From Reticulitermes speratus (taxonomy: Eukaryota; Arthropoda; Insecta; Blattodea; Rhinotermitidae), in assembly GCA_021186555.1 (NCBI GenBank), contig JAJKFL010000013.1:13385243-13449242 (forward strand): a stretch of DNA of 64,000 nt, given 5' to 3'. The notes beneath the pieces are model-generated. The model ran no database searches and was not told the origin of the DNA. It worked only from the letters and a program-made list of their open reading frames with translations. Positions 35,384 to 48,221 of the stretch are shown piece by piece. How positions within the stretch are numbered: position 1 is the stretch's first letter; each line of letters opens with the position of its first letter. The translations under genes and the position numbers were made by a program.

Positions 35384-36239
35384 GTCAGTTTCATAAGCCT
35401 GTATTTTAATTTTCTGGGTTTACAATGGGAGTGCGAAAGCATACTTATCTCTTTTGAATAAAATTACTTCACGAATTTGTCCCTTTTAATCTGTTATTTA
35501 CTTAATGTTAAACATAATTTTTGTTTGTCTTAAGTTCCCAAGACGTCGAATTTTCAGATCAGTGTCGTCTGGGAGGTGATGCTGTACAGTTTGCATTTTG
35601 TGCTAAAGAAAGAGGCAGTAATTTTACCGAAACGTTGGCACCATATTTACCAAACAAGACGTCATGTAACAAACGACCCTGATTTTAATACATTTTTATA
35701 TGTTGCTTCCTACCAAAGTATTTTAATCTATATACATCTCATTTACTAATCGTTAGCACTAGATACAAACTACTTTTTGTGGTGTTATTTGTCCACGAAT
35801 CAGCTTAAGAATAATTCCTCAATACCAGAATGCTAGTGGTGGGGAGTTGCGACATGCTGTCTTCTTTACTGCCAGACCAGCATTCTGTAAAGGCTGCCCT
35901 CAGTCGCTACTCAGTCATCTGTCTGATCAGAGTAGGTTCCACCAGATCAGCCACCTTCCGCGCCACCTAGTCTGCTTACGTCCGTTGCGGCATTCCGAGG
36001 TAGGTTCACGCACGTCTGGATTTCCACAGAGCTATAAAGTAACTTAAGAGCTGTCATCACTTGGCTAGGATGAGAATACTGATAAGAGACACGAGCTGAT
36101 ATCCAAAAATTTATATATTATATTACCTCGGGGCAAAATATTTGATATTGGGATCGATTTTTTGGTAGCATATCACTATGAGTATTTCAAACTTCTGCCG
36201 CGATCTAAATAGGATCTGCGCTATTTTGGGATGTTACGG
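35384..36239. other. No gene seen
   Basis: Unassigned. A lone CCGAAACGTTGG at about 35629 resembles hammerhead ends but has no partner. Confidence 0.4.
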
Positions 36240-36330
36240 AGCGTATAATGGTAATTTCATACCTACGTTTCGGGACAACCTATCGGTTCCATCCTCAAGG
36301 GTCAAGCAGTCCAATAAGAATCCTTTTCGG
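36240..36330 (-). repeat. Hammerhead/Penelope-end-like remnant
   Basis: On the minus strand CCCTTGAGGATGG, an AACC/GGTT hairpin and CCCGAAACGTAGGT follow in core order, but the first box deviates. It shares the GGGTC-AGCAGTCC context with 10157-10235. Confidence 0.4.
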
Positions 36331-37404
36331 ACGGCTCATATCTCAGCATAATATCACTTTGTGAGAAACACTATCTACTGAAACTCTGGTGCCACATTTC
36401 AGTTATTCATCAGAAGAAAACAAATGTTTGAATAAATACGATAATCTATAACTAAATTAAAAGAATAGATAATGTTTTAGGCTATACTGTAACATTTAAA
36501 GAATTTAAAAACTTTTAAATAGAAGCGCAACCTCGAAACCGCAATTTATATTTCTGATGATTATTTTCACATAAAAGAAGTATAATATTGACTGAATTCA
36601 ACTATTACTGGCATAATTTAAAAAGTAGATATGGCCTATCTGTCACATATTTCCTATACTGATATGAAATTCAACTTTCTTTGGAATTTAAATGGATCTG
36701 CACTAAAACCGAACGTTAGAAAGGAATTCTTTCATGCATCGATATAATCCCATGCCTTTTAAACCACTGTCGGTGAAAATAATTAGTCTTCAGGTCTGTT
36801 TTACTAAAACAAATGTATGCAAATACAATTCAGAAATGTGGATATCGGGAGGTCCTGAGCTGCACTGGCTGGTGTAGCGATAGAGACCTTGCACAACAAC
36901 CGCAATGCAGTCTTAAAGCACCTACCGAGATGAGGAGACTGTGTTACAAGACTAACTTGTTTAACACCGCCAGTTGTTATTACTCCTCTTTAGTACTACA
37001 GACATATTGGGTCCTCGATTTATTGCTTCAGCGGTCTAAGACAAAGCGCTTTTTTAATAAAGTGACCACCGGAATTGGCACAGGCAATCTTCATCATGTT
37101 TATTTCCAGGTTATCTAAGCAGAGGAAAGGAGAATATATAAAGTAGTTAGGGGCTTCACGAAACATGTTTTGACACTGAAGTCTTCCTCAGCAAGGGAAA
37201 GCCTAAAACCACTTGCTTAAACAATTTCTTACCACTGCATCCCAGATTATGTGTAGAGATGAAAACGTCTTTCACGTCAGTCCCTCTGTCTGTCCGTCAA
37301 ATCATAAATTTAGTACTAGCCAACTCTACAACATAAATAGAGTAAATTTTACTATAACCTGTCAAACTTTATAACAGAAAAAGAAGGAAAGGAATAGTAG
37401 AAAA
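36331..37404. other. No gene seen; weak hammerhead-like text at 37148-37195
   Basis: Minus-strand CTGAGGA, a GACTTCAGTGTC hairpin and an A-rich box are near 37148-37195. The rest is unassigned, and frames such as 36813-37118 look random. Confidence 0.3.
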
Positions 37405-37926
37405 ACAAGACAGGCAGTGTAAGTGTAATGTAACATTGAGGCAGGTTCACATAACCATTGTTGCCGTGGAAAAGCAATAAGTAGTAAATATTATGAGTGT
37501 GTGTCCATATTCTTGCCTTGGTCATCCGGCAACAAATCGCATCTTTTCTACGACGTATAACATTGTCATCTGTCGCCTGTCTGGCTCTACAATATTTTTT
37601 CACATCATCTCATAAACGGCAAGATTTTTTGAAAAAAGTTATTGAACATAAAATGTGTTTTGATTTTCTCTACTACTTTAGCCTGAAACATTTCCATTTT
37701 AAGAAGAATTCAGCGAGACATCATAGATGTACATAGGTCTTCATGTACAGTACCTTTTATTCTTGTCCGATTTTAATGAAACATGAGCTTTCTCGGCATG
37801 TTTTCGAAAAATACTCAAATATCAAATTTCATGAAAATCCATCCAGTGGGAGCTGAGTTGTTCCATGCAGACGGACAGTCCTGACGAAGGTAATAGTGGC
37901 TTTTCGCAATTTTGCGAAAGCGCCCA
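37405..37926 (+). mobile_element. Element Z, copy 3
   Basis: Starts ACAAGACAGGCAGTGTAAGT, holds ACCATTGTTGCCGTGGAAAA and TCCATGCAGACGGACAG, and ends GCGAAAGCGCC at 37914-37924. Confidence 0.75.
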
Positions 37927-37928
37927 AT

Positions 37929-39998
37929 GAGACAAGGATGACAAAGCATGCTGATTAGCTTATAATACCTGCTACGAATTCCTTAATCGCCTTGACTAAT
38001 TCCTTGGGTAAATACTGCCAACGTTACGTTATGAAACGTTTAATATTTATTGTGACATGTTAATTACAGTCACCCTGACAAGTCATTTTATTGTTGTGTG
38101 CTTGGTTTATTTAATTCGTATGTTACAGTTGAAGGTTAATGAATTAGGAACAGTCTGAAAGGTAGAATTTGGACCCATTTTAAGATGGTATTCTGGAAAT
38201 GGCCTGGCGGAACTCTGGAAATCCATGGAAAAATGAGTCAGTTTGGTCAATATCTGGTTCAGATTTTAAATTCATAATGGAATACAGCGTAATCAGTCTA
38301 AGCTCTACGTTGTAATATTTTCTGTCAATCGTATCCGTCTTCTTTAACAGGTGAAGATATTTGCTTTACGGAAGATATACAAACCACTTCCACATTCGCG
38401 TACTTCCACTCTTCCAGAGGCGGTACATTTCTTACTAACGTTATGTCCCAGCGAAAGCAAGATCTGGGAAGTCTAACCCAGACGTACGGTGGCTGTATAT
38501 TTAAACTCCTACTCATTTGCACATAACCTTGAGGGTGTTACGCTGCATAGGTTCGTAATTGGTTACTGACTTCGACTACTTCTCTTTAAAGATGGGACGA
38601 TACCTTTGCCCGAACGCCGGTAACCAACCACCAACCTATGCTGCGCACCTTCCCAGAATACCGAAGACCTCAACTACACCGCGGCGAAAGCCTGAAATAT
38701 CGCATAACCAACATTCTTGTAATTTAGACACCCGCTCCTACATAATGAAAGATGTCCTCATGACGTATGAACAAACGTCGCAGTTGAACTGGTAAAACTG
38801 CCTATTCGTATTCGGGAGTTCCATTGTTCAGTTCCCATCCCACAGACCTATTATCGTGTCCACGTTTTTGTGGTCTTCCTCCGTCCCCGCAGGAAGTAAG
38901 TGGAATGGTACTTCAAATTAGGCCACGAACATTTCCTTAAACAACCCTTCAAATTAATTACATACTATCTTCACATCGTTCGATATTATAAGCCTAGAGC
39001 CTGAGTTTAGTTTCCGAAAGCATTACTGTATAAACCATAAATAAATAACCCACATATCTCAAACCCAATGTGGAATGACCTAGATATAAATCCGGAATAC
39101 AGAGGCGACAAATATGCTTTCAAATGAACAGGCTACGTCATGGCTTTACAGTATAAGTAAACACATAAGATTGTCTGTTGCTCTGTCAGTAATTTAACGA
39201 AGCCATACATACTCTAGAGGTCATTAACGTCAAAAGACAGGATACGATAATACACAGTGAACGAGACATAAATAGGTAGAAAATTGCAAATATCTAGTTT
39301 AAGGACCTGTTGCGGTGAGACGGAACACATCACTAAATATTTGTAGTTCTGCTAACAAGGACACAGGCCAGTATTCGAAACACGTGTGTCCCTAATAAAG
39401 AACAGAAGTGTTATTGTCTGAGCATTTCCACTGACTCAGTTGTTACCACTTGTTGCGTATTTGTTGTTACACTGTGCGCAATTTGGTAATCGCTGCGATT
39501 TTCACAGGTAAAGTCTATCGATTAATTTTATATCTATATCAATCTCGGTCAGAACACTTTCAAACACGAATGTCGTAATGAGGACCGAATTACTGATAAT
39601 TTCATGCTTGCCAACTGTTAAATATTATGCACATATCATCCCGACAATATACTGAAATGCAGCATCTAACACTATCAGCTGAACTAAACTACGAGTACTG
39701 AATACAATCAAAAGTAAATCTTCTTGCCAGCATGCGACAAAAAACTGACAGACCCCCGCCGGCCATAACCAAAGTAGAAGAATGAACCAAAGCAGGAACA
39801 GGAGTAGGCGCAGCCATTGCTGCATTATTATGTATCTCCCCTCTAGTCAACTGATTTTGTGCCTAGCATACTAACCTAGAATTCACAGGATACCAAGTCT
39901 GATCCAACCATCGCCTCTTAGTCTAATAATAATATATAATAATAAATAATAATACAAAGTAATAATAATATAAAATGATGATGATAAATATCTCCCAG
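37929..39998. other. No gene seen
   Basis: No repeat family or coding similarity recognised. AT-rich simple DNA at 39925-39990. Confidence 0.4.
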
Positions 39999-40320
39999 GT
40001 AAAGGTAATGGTAAAGGTAAAGCAATCCCTATACAGGCCTGGACAGGCCCTTAGGTTTGCAGGAGGTTGAGGCTCCCAGATTGCTAGATAATCGGCACAT
40101 GAAGGTGGTAAGGTTGTCAGCACTACGCACCGGCCGCCTTTACCCCCCAGGAAATATTCTTGGTACTCATTTCTGTTAGAGGCTGAGTCGACCCCAGGGC
40201 TATAGTGCTGCCGGAAGGATTATGTCAATGAAAAATTCCAATGACACCATCGGGAATCGAACCCTCGACCTTCCGGCTTGTAGCGCAGTGCCTCAACCAA
40301 CTGCGCCACCGCGTGCCCCC
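39999..40320 (-). mobile_element. SINE B copy with target duplication
   Basis: Full element with the minus-strand head at the right end. The tail GGTAAAGGTAATGGTAAAGG is expanded. ATCTCCCAG flanks at 39990-39998 and 40324-40332. Confidence 0.9.
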
Positions 40321-40479
40321 AACATCTCCCAGGAAGCTCCGGAAACGTCGTCTGTATTAAGTATTTCTCAGAAAATGGACATTTTCCACATGGTGTTGGT
40401 AAAATGGAAGTAGAGTTTTAGGATATCATGAAGGATGAGATAGACTAGGAATGTGGCACGTATGAGGGAGAAGAATGTT

Positions 40480-40760
40480 TCAGATCTTTGGTGGGGAAAC
40501 TTGAAGGAAAGAGACGACTTGTAAGACTTAGGCGTAGAATGTAAATTATATTAAAAGGGACCGTAAAGAATTAGGATGGGAAATCGTGAAATCGATCTAT
40601 CTGGCTCAGGATATGGACAAGTGGCGGGTTCTTGTAAACAAAGTAATGAACCAGCGGTTTACACAAAATGCGAGGAGATTTTTGGTTAGTTGTGAAACTA
40701 TTAGCTTCTGAAGAAGGCCCCTGTTCCATGGAGATATTTAGTTAATTAGGATCCTGAATG
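40480..40760 (+). mobile_element. LINE C-terminal fragment (GWxxxxxIxLAQD type)
   Basis: Reads KELGWEIVKSIYLAQDMDKW, RVLVNKVMNQRFTQNARRFL and VSCETISF. This is the best copy of the tail also seen at 15418 and 32055. Confidence 0.6.
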
Positions 40761-41079
40761 GAACGAAACGGTTCAGGATTGGGTCGGTGGATGGATTTAG
40801 GTATTACACGTGTTGATTCTTCTTTTCTTACCACAATTAATAAGTCTTCAGTTGCGTTCGATTTGTCCTTCGTGTAGAAAGGGATTTATTTATTTAATTT
40901 TTTTTTTTTTTACATTTCAGAGATCCATAACAGGTAGAAAAACCATTGGATATATAAATAGTCATTAAACGACTTATAATGGTTCTATATTAACACAAGA
41001 TATGCTGTGCTGGGATGAAAAAAACTGTATCCATCTCACAGTATCTAGGTAACAAATGTAAATTATTCCTGTGCAAACA

Positions 41080-41340
41080 ATGAAGACATGTGGCGTGAAG
41101 GTTTAACTCCACTCATTCTTAATCTCGGAAACAGATGGAGGTGAGTGGTTAGCTTAAAGACCCAACCACTTTAAGCTTGACGGAATAGATCCTTTACATA
41201 TTCAGAAGGATGCTGGGTGGGCTCCAGAATCAGTGTTTACTTCGGTGAAGAGAAAATTCTATGACTCTTGCCCACAATCGAACCACGATTCCACGGTCGT
41301 CTGTCCGTAACCTAATCACTCTAACGGCTTACGCACTCGG
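41080..41340 (-). mobile_element. Old SINE A copy
   Basis: Diverged along its length; ACAGATGGAGGTGAGTGG, GGATGCTGGGTGGGCTCC and the minus-strand head at 41275-41340 are still readable. Confidence 0.6.
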
Positions 41341-41344
41341 TTAC

Positions 41345-42284
41345 GGACTGTAAACTCCCAAACAAATGTAATTGTAATCCCTTTAATTACTTTGAAGATG
41401 GAACAAGTGTTCCGATAGACGGATAAACTCCGCGTTGTCAATTTATTTCAAGTATCTGATGCAAGGAATCAATGTCGTTTGAGTGAAAAAGCAGTGCTTG
41501 GCGTTCGTTCAATCGTCTGGCTGATACCACTGAAGTTGCATTACACTGCAGATTATCTAAGGAAGTCTTTCTCGTCCGGAAATTCAGTGAATCTCTTTCA
41601 AGCGTCCAGGTGAAAGTTAAAGGAGTCTGGTTGCGTGTCGGAATCCATAACCTTGGAGCGCTGTTACGTTGCCAGTTCTACATTTCTTTATGGCGTTTGA
41701 TGAGTGTGCGTAATCCTGAACTTTAGTTCATTTAACAACGCTTAAGTAACTGCATCTGTAACAAAGTGTCGAATGAAAAAATGACCGGACTTTTATAAAT
41801 GAGGAATACATGTATGTGGAAGGGACACGCCGTGGCATATTGTAACTGTAATGACTGTTAATTTGCTACGAAAGTAAGGATAACCAGTAGTGAAGGAGAT
41901 TACTGCATTGCTACATTCAGCTTTGTTCCGCGCAAGAAATAGACAATATGTGGTGAAGTGTAAATCTTATAGATTTTCTGCAGTTTTCCTTTTCATTTTC
42001 CGGGATTGTTCGCGTTTTGTCACCTCAAACTGATAATCGGTCTCAAACATAACAGCTACATAGGCCTGCAGCAGTGATTCTCAACCGGTTTCCAATGACA
42101 ATGCCGAAGTGAATCGCGAAATGGTTACTTATGTATCACCAGCTTTAATATTAGAAAATTCCACATTCTGCTCGCAGAGTTCATTTATGTTGTTGGTATG
42201 TTTCTTAGCACAAAGAGTGATTATTTATCTGCACTCAATTAACTTATTGGTTTTTATAAGGGAGAAGGAGTCTGTTTGCTGCGT
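41345..42284. other. No gene seen
   Basis: Unassigned intergenic sequence. Confidence 0.4.
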
Positions 42285-42560
42285 GGTCATGGCTCAGACG
42301 GTTAGTCGCCGGCATCTCATCGCGGAAGCCCGGGTCGATCACAGGTCAATCCATGTGAGATTTGTGGTGGACAAAACAGTAGTGGGACAGATTTTTCTCC
42401 GAGTGATTCCATTTTCCCCTGTCAGTGTCATCCCACCAATGCTCTACACTCACCATTATCTACGTGTTGCTCTTACCAGAAGGATAAATGGGTTAAGCTC
42501 GAAAACCTTCCAAAGAGCAATGCTCTTTCGGAATTCGGGGACTGTTGGGTAGAAAAGTAC
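42285..42560 (+). mobile_element. SINE D copy
   Basis: Head GGTCATGGCTCAGACGGTTA, then GAGATTTGTGGTGGACAAAA, TTTTTCTCCGAGTGATTCC and TTTCCCCTGTCAGTGTC. Confidence 0.7.
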
Positions 42561-42690
42561 CTTAACTAAGTCTTTAAAGGGTTTATACACTGGTATAGCC
42601 TACATCGTCCACATCGTTCAGATAAAATTGAGTCTTTTTCATCCACAAACACATGTTGAGGAAAGGCTAATTGAATCCTTAATCCCTTGC

Positions 42691-42975
42691 ACTCGGTATA
42701 ACGACTAGGCTGCGGGCTGGAGGAACCGACGTTATAATTCCAGCAGAAAGAAGAATTTTTCTTCTCCAAAATGTCCAGATCGGTTCTGGGCCCAGCCAGC
42801 CTCATGTTCAGTGATTATCGGAGACTTCTTCCCCGGACGCAAAGCGGCCGTGGCGTGAAACTGACCATTTACCTCAATCTGTGAAGAGGATAATAATGCG
42901 TGGAGCTATACCTCCACTTCCTCTATATGCCTTCATGGCGTATACAGAGAAAATTTACCTATTTACCTTTACCTG
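42691..42975 (+). mobile_element. SINE A copy
   Basis: Head TCGGTATAACGACTAGGCTG with decayed box B, body with CGCAAAGCGGCCGTGGCG, tail TTTACCTATTTACCTTTACC. Confidence 0.75.
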
Positions 42976-43734
42976 TCCTATAACACCAATAGGCTCATTA
43001 GTTCTCTTTTGTTCACAGTAGATAGTCATCAGTCAGTTGAACGTGTAGGTACAGTCTGTCGCTCACCTCTCGCCCAAACTTAAAAGTTAAACCTGTTAAA
43101 CTACCGTGATTAACCCGTAAATTGTAATTATTTATTTTTGCTGCTTTTTTTTATATTCTGCAGGCCTAAAATGCGAACATTTGTGAGCAAGAAATTGTAA
43201 CATACAGCAATATTAATAAAATAATATAAGTGGGCCAAAGGCAGGGAAGGAAACTATGGCTTTTCTTCTTCAGTATATGTACAGTCATTTAAAATAGGAT
43301 GTTATTGGTGTGATGCGCTGTGTGTCATGTGGAATGAGGCACCGTCAAAGTGAGCAATGGTTCCTTGAAAACTACATCGCCATTTTGCTACTAAGTGCGT
43401 AAATATTGATGGAGAACGTTTGGAATATTTCAAAAGATGGTGGAAGTATGCATTAAACGTGTCATTTACTTTTCAGACGTGCTAAAATTTCCGACAGCGC
43501 TCAAGTTGCCTCTTATTAGCAGCACAAGCAGTAGCCAAACACTTTTGCTGAGTCACATATTTTAGCAAGTTATGTTTGTTGCAACTTAGCAACTGCGTTT
43601 TATCACAATTACTGTTTATATTGTAAGATAAATGCGTTTCGACCTTATGTTGGCGTCATGGTCATTGTCACCTGCAGAAGTAGGATTGGTTACAAGTCCG
43701 CTTATTCCATTCTTCTGGACACGTTTTTGTTGTT
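42976..43734. other. No gene seen
   Basis: Unassigned intergenic sequence. Confidence 0.4.
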
Positions 43735-43935
43735 GTGTCCGTTTTGAGTCGCCTTCGTATAAGTTTCGAATAGCGCCTCTTGGCTTCGACATTTCCGTCC
43801 GTCAGTCCGTTCGTACATCCGCAGGCATCAGCTCGACTCCCACTGGATGAATTTTCGTGGAATTTTATATTGGGAACTTCAATTAAAATTTGTCGAGAAA
43901 ATCCAAATTTGGTTAAAATCGGACAAAAACATCGG
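43735..43935 (-). mobile_element. Element Z, reversed diverged fragment
   Basis: On the minus strand the order AAATTTGGATTTTCTCGACA, CATCCAGTGGGAGTCGAGCT, GACGGACGGAAATGTCGAAG, AGGCGCTATTCGAAA follows the right half of element Z. Confidence 0.55.
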
Positions 43936-43967
43936 GCACTTCACATGAAGACCCAAGCACCTTTACA

Positions 43968-44240
43968 TTGTTGACAGCCACATAAAATCGCTCAAAAACA
44001 CTAAAGTGAACGCATTGTTGCATTTCCATAACAACGCTTTCAATATGCATATTGTTGACAGCGACAATATAAAGAGAACACATTTTTGAGTTTCCATGGC
44101 AACAGTGTTTAGCTCAACAATACAAATAGCGCACTCTTGCCAGCAATAATGCAGCAAGTTATTTTATATTGTTGACAGCGACAAATATTTCAACAATACA
44201 GAGAAGACATTGTTGTTTTTTCACGGCAGCAACGATTTTG
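43968..44240. repeat. Diverged tandem repeat, TTGTTGACAGC units
   Basis: Three units start with TTGTTGACAGCSACA near 43968, 44051 and 44170. Each has a variant of TTTCCATGGCAACA downstream. Unit length varies (83-119 bp), so this is an old array. Confidence 0.55.
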
Positions 44241-45015
44241 CGAACTCGCCAAAATATTACGTTCTACCTTCATTGCCTATCTTGTTTATACGGTACGCTT
44301 CGGCACTAAATGTATGTTCACTATATTTACAATTATTATGGGGTGAGATTTTGCACTTTGTTCCTAGTGTATATACGCTGTATTTACACTGTTTTGAATA
44401 TACTGTGTTTGGATGTGACGTGATTGTCTGGTATTTCCGCCTTACGTTGATTGTGAGTTTTTAGTACTTACGCCTGTATTATACGCTTGTTTCACTGTCG
44501 TTTTGTACTTTTTGTGGGTAGTGCTTTGTGTTTGTTTTCCACTCTTCTGGTCGTGTATGATGTGTGACGTGCAATGGTAAAGACGGTGTTTGGAGAGGAA
44601 GCAGAAAACTAATTCGACAAAATTCCGCTTTCTACCTACTCATTACGAAGAAGAATTGAAGCTGTGTCACCCACCATATGGGTAAATTTTGAACATGAAT
44701 TTAAAACAGAATACTGTGCCCTGAACTTTGCCAAATTAGAGGAAATTAGATGTACGGCGCAACTGTTAGCGTGTGTTCCTTTCATACATGAGATTAATTA
44801 GTTTCTGTGAAACAATTAGCTCTCATAAAACACAAGACGACAATATATATTCGACTATTTGACGCCTATTTTGAATATCTGTGACTTTTACGGAAGGTTT
44901 TTGTAGGTACTGGCATAGATAGTGTTCTTCCCATACTGGGATATATCAAAGGTTTCGTCTCGTTTGTATGCAGGAGAGTCGAGAAATAACTACGTATGCG
45001 GTTTTGTTTACTTTG
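44241..45015. other. No gene seen
   Basis: Unassigned. Confidence 0.4.
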
Positions 45016-45437
45016 ATCACTCACCTCCACCCAATGTCGAGATTAGGAATTAGTGGAACTCTACTTCTACTCCCTCTATATGCCTTAACGGCATAATAAG
45101 GTAAAGGTAAAGCAACCCCATTACATGCCTAGACAGGCCCTGAGGGGTCCAGGAGGTTGAGGCTCCCAGATTTGTACACAATCGGCATATGAAGGTGGTA
45201 AGGTTGTCAGCCCTACGCACCGGCCGCCTTTACCCCCCAGGAATATTCCTGGTACTCATTTCTGTTAGAGTCTGAGTAGACCCCAGGGCCATAGTGCGAC
45301 CGAAACGATTATGTCAATGAATTAACTCCAATGACACCATCGGGAATCGAACCCGCGACGTTCCGGTTTGTAGCGTAGTGCCTCAACCAACTACGCCACC
45401 GCGCGCCCCTTAACGGCATGGACAGGGACAAATTCTA
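45016..45437 (+). mobile_element. SINE A 3' half, interrupted by SINE B
   Basis: ATCACTCACCTCCACCCAAT and GTGGAACTCTACTTCTACTC precede the insertion. After it the sequence resumes GGCATGGACAGGGACAAATT. Confidence 0.75.
45097..45409 (-). mobile_element. SINE B nested in SINE A, 10-bp target duplication
   Basis: TTAACGGCAT is duplicated at 45085-45094 and 45410-45419. The full element has its head at the right (box B GGGTTCGATTCCC on the minus strand). It is younger than its SINE A host. Confidence 0.92.
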
Positions 45438-45439
45438 TC

Positions 45440-47370
45440 TTTTTTAAGTAGATATAATAAAAATCAGAAATTAATATCCGTGAACATCGGGAAGGTTACG
45501 TAATGTCTATGAACAGTTGTAGTGTACGTTGCAGCTTGATTTATGTTTGGAGAGTCAAGTCACGAACACTTGCTATTGTGTGAAGAGTAGGACACGGCGT
45601 ATAGCTGGAAACATCATCCGACACGCTTATTATTTCTTAGGTGTTTGTATGTGTCCGGCTTTTCATGAAATAACGGAAGATGCGCGACGGTAACAATGAA
45701 GGTAATTCTGTGAGGCATCTGCAGAACTATTCAGTGAAGCAACCCTACTGATGCCTGCATGTGCAAAGCGTTTCCAAACAAGTGGCGCTGCTCTTCGCTG
45801 GTTTTCGAAAGAAGGAATGTCCATGAACGTATGCCTTTCTGCCTCCTATTTTGAAGGTAACAGGCTAAAATGCTGCTTAGGATGTCGGCTACTCCGGATG
45901 TACTGAAAATTTTGTTGAGTTTCCTCAGCCGATGCCGACCAAATTCTCTTATATCTTAAAGAGGCTATGCCCGAGTCCTTCAATTATTTTCTTATTCATA
46001 TTTCACAGCATCCTTAAATTTGAAGCTGCAGGAGTGTAGACTATAAATTAAAGTCAACAGCTAAATAGCGCAAGAAACAAAGAAATATAAGATGCTGATG
46101 ACGGTATATCACATTTAAGATGGCGATCCTGTCCTGAAAGCGTAGTGTTGTATTTACTGTTTAGTTCTTATCACTTTTATTAATTTTAAAACATCAGGTG
46201 AGGGACAAAGGCCAAGCAGCACATAATCTTTAAGAAAAATTTGTCGTCTGTCAGATCTTTTCCTTAGCGCAGTCTCTTAACCATAATCAATTATCGGGCT
46301 ACACTGTCATTGTAGTGTAAAACTTCCATTCAGTGTGGAGGAAATGTCACCAAAAAAAACGAATTGCTTAATTTGGTAATTTTCGGTTTCATTATCGTAA
46401 CTGCTCCATAATTCTTACAGTATTTGGTAGCGTTCATACCGTTATAGATTTACGGCATGTAAAAGAACCTTACGGGCATGAATAGAGATGTTTCGTAAGC
46501 AAAATTCAGCGGCCATTTCTCACTCAAGTCTCCTGATTGATTGCTAGATGGCTCTGGCAGTCATATCAGGATGAGTAGAAATTGTGCAGTCAGTGGACTG
46601 GTCACCCACTACAGAATGCACACTTCCAGACCAAGAAACCTCTGAATGGAGGCCCTATGCTCCGCAAGGAGCGACAGGACGTAACTAACTCATACCGTTA
46701 TGTAATGTCGACTAATATATACATATGATGGCATAATACAACATATTTACAAACATTTTCCTATCTAACTTTGCTCCCGTGAGTTTATAATTACAGTATC
46801 TTGGAAAAGTAGCGCAGCGACATATTTATAACAATGTTCCGTTTATCTCCTGAATAAAGATAAACTTATTTCGAATACACATTTTAAATTTTAATCAATA
46901 AATTTAAATAAATTGCAGAATTTCCATAATTTCACAATAAAATATATAAGCTTCTGTGTAACAAAATCTGGACCTATTGACGGATTTTCCTTAAATGTGG
47001 TATGCATATCGTACTGCATGAGACACATTAGCTTACGCGCTTTCTAATTTTCAACACTCAGTAACACTACGACGTCTGGCGTGTGCGTCTGACGTAAAAC
47101 GACAACAGCAACACAAATGCGGGGTCATAAAATTTCAAGTGCTAGTATATCTCCGACAGATGTACACCTTTTGCTACTGTATATTTCAAGGTACATGAAG
47201 AAACAGCATGTAGGCTGCGAGAAGTCTTTATTTAGATTTCAGTTTGTGGTAATTATTAAACAATCTAGATGGATCAGAAACATATCTACATATTCCATAT
47301 GAAATACTATAAACATGGCGATTTTACACAATTTTACATTATAGCTATTGAATATAACATAGTCCGAATC
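45440..47370. other. No gene seen
   Basis: Long unassigned stretch. A CTCCGCAAGGAG dyad lies at about 46658-46669. Confidence 0.4.
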
Positions 47371-47650
47371 GGTAAAAGTAAAGATCGCCCTGTAACATGC
47401 CATGGAGGGCAGAGGTAGACGTCTACTCACTCCTACCCTTGGCGCTAGATAGAGATGGCAGATTACTGCCAAGCCCCTGCCACTTTACTCCCGGAAAAGA
47501 GACCAAGTATCCATTGTTCAGGAGGCTGGGTGGGCCCCATGGTCGGCGTGAACAGGTGTGTACAAGAGAAAATCTCTTTCACCACCGGCGTTCGAATCCG
47601 GAACCGTCAAGCCAGTAGCGAGTCGCTATACCGGCTTCGCTATCTCGGCT
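47371..47650 (-). mobile_element. SINE A copy
   Basis: Tail GGTAAAAGTAAAG at the left. Minus-strand head GCGAAGCCGGTATAGCGACT with box B GGTTCCGGATTCGAACG at 47588-47650. Confidence 0.85.
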
Positions 47651-47820
47651 GCCACTCGGGATTTGCTGTAGCGGAAATTACGTGTGTGTACGGAGATAAG
47701 TTACTAAACTCTATCATTATAATCTTATAATTCATGTTAAACTCACCGTAGAAATGGTTTGAAGAAGATTACGTGTCTTAAATTCGTCCCAGAATTTCTT
47801 GTCTTAAATGCATGAAGTTT

Positions 47821-48220
47821 GCCAATCCCAGTGGCCGTGCAGTCTAAGGCGTGGGTCTTCGGCCGCTCGCTTACTAGGATCGTGGGTTCGAATCCCACCG
47901 GAGGCATGGATGTTTGTGTTGTGTTTGTTGTAAGGACGGTAGCATGGAACGTAAAGTGACATGAAGGACGAAAGGATTTAAACAGTACAAAAATGGATCA
48001 AAGGGAAAAAATCCCGGACAGGCAAAAAAAAAAATCCCACCGGGGGCATGGATGTCTGTCTCTTGAGAGTGTTGTGTGTTGTCAGGTAGAGGTCTCTGCG
48101 ACGAGCTGGTCCCTCGTCCAGAGGAGTCCTACCGACTATGGTATGTCTGAGTGTGATCGTGAAACCTCGACGAAACGAGGAGGCCCAGGCCCATATAGGG
48201 CTGTCGAGCCATAAGAAAAT
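47821..48220 (+). mobile_element. Composite SINE C flanked by target duplication
   Basis: A single tRNA-like head (CAATCCCAGTGGCCGTGC, box B GTGGGTTCGAATCCCACC), short body, A-run, then a second ATCCCACCGGGGGCATGGAT leading into the long body. AATGCATGAAGT / AATGCTTGAAGT flank at 47807-47818 and 48221-48232 (one mismatch), so the whole composite inserted at once. Confidence 0.85.
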
Positions 48221-48221
48221 A

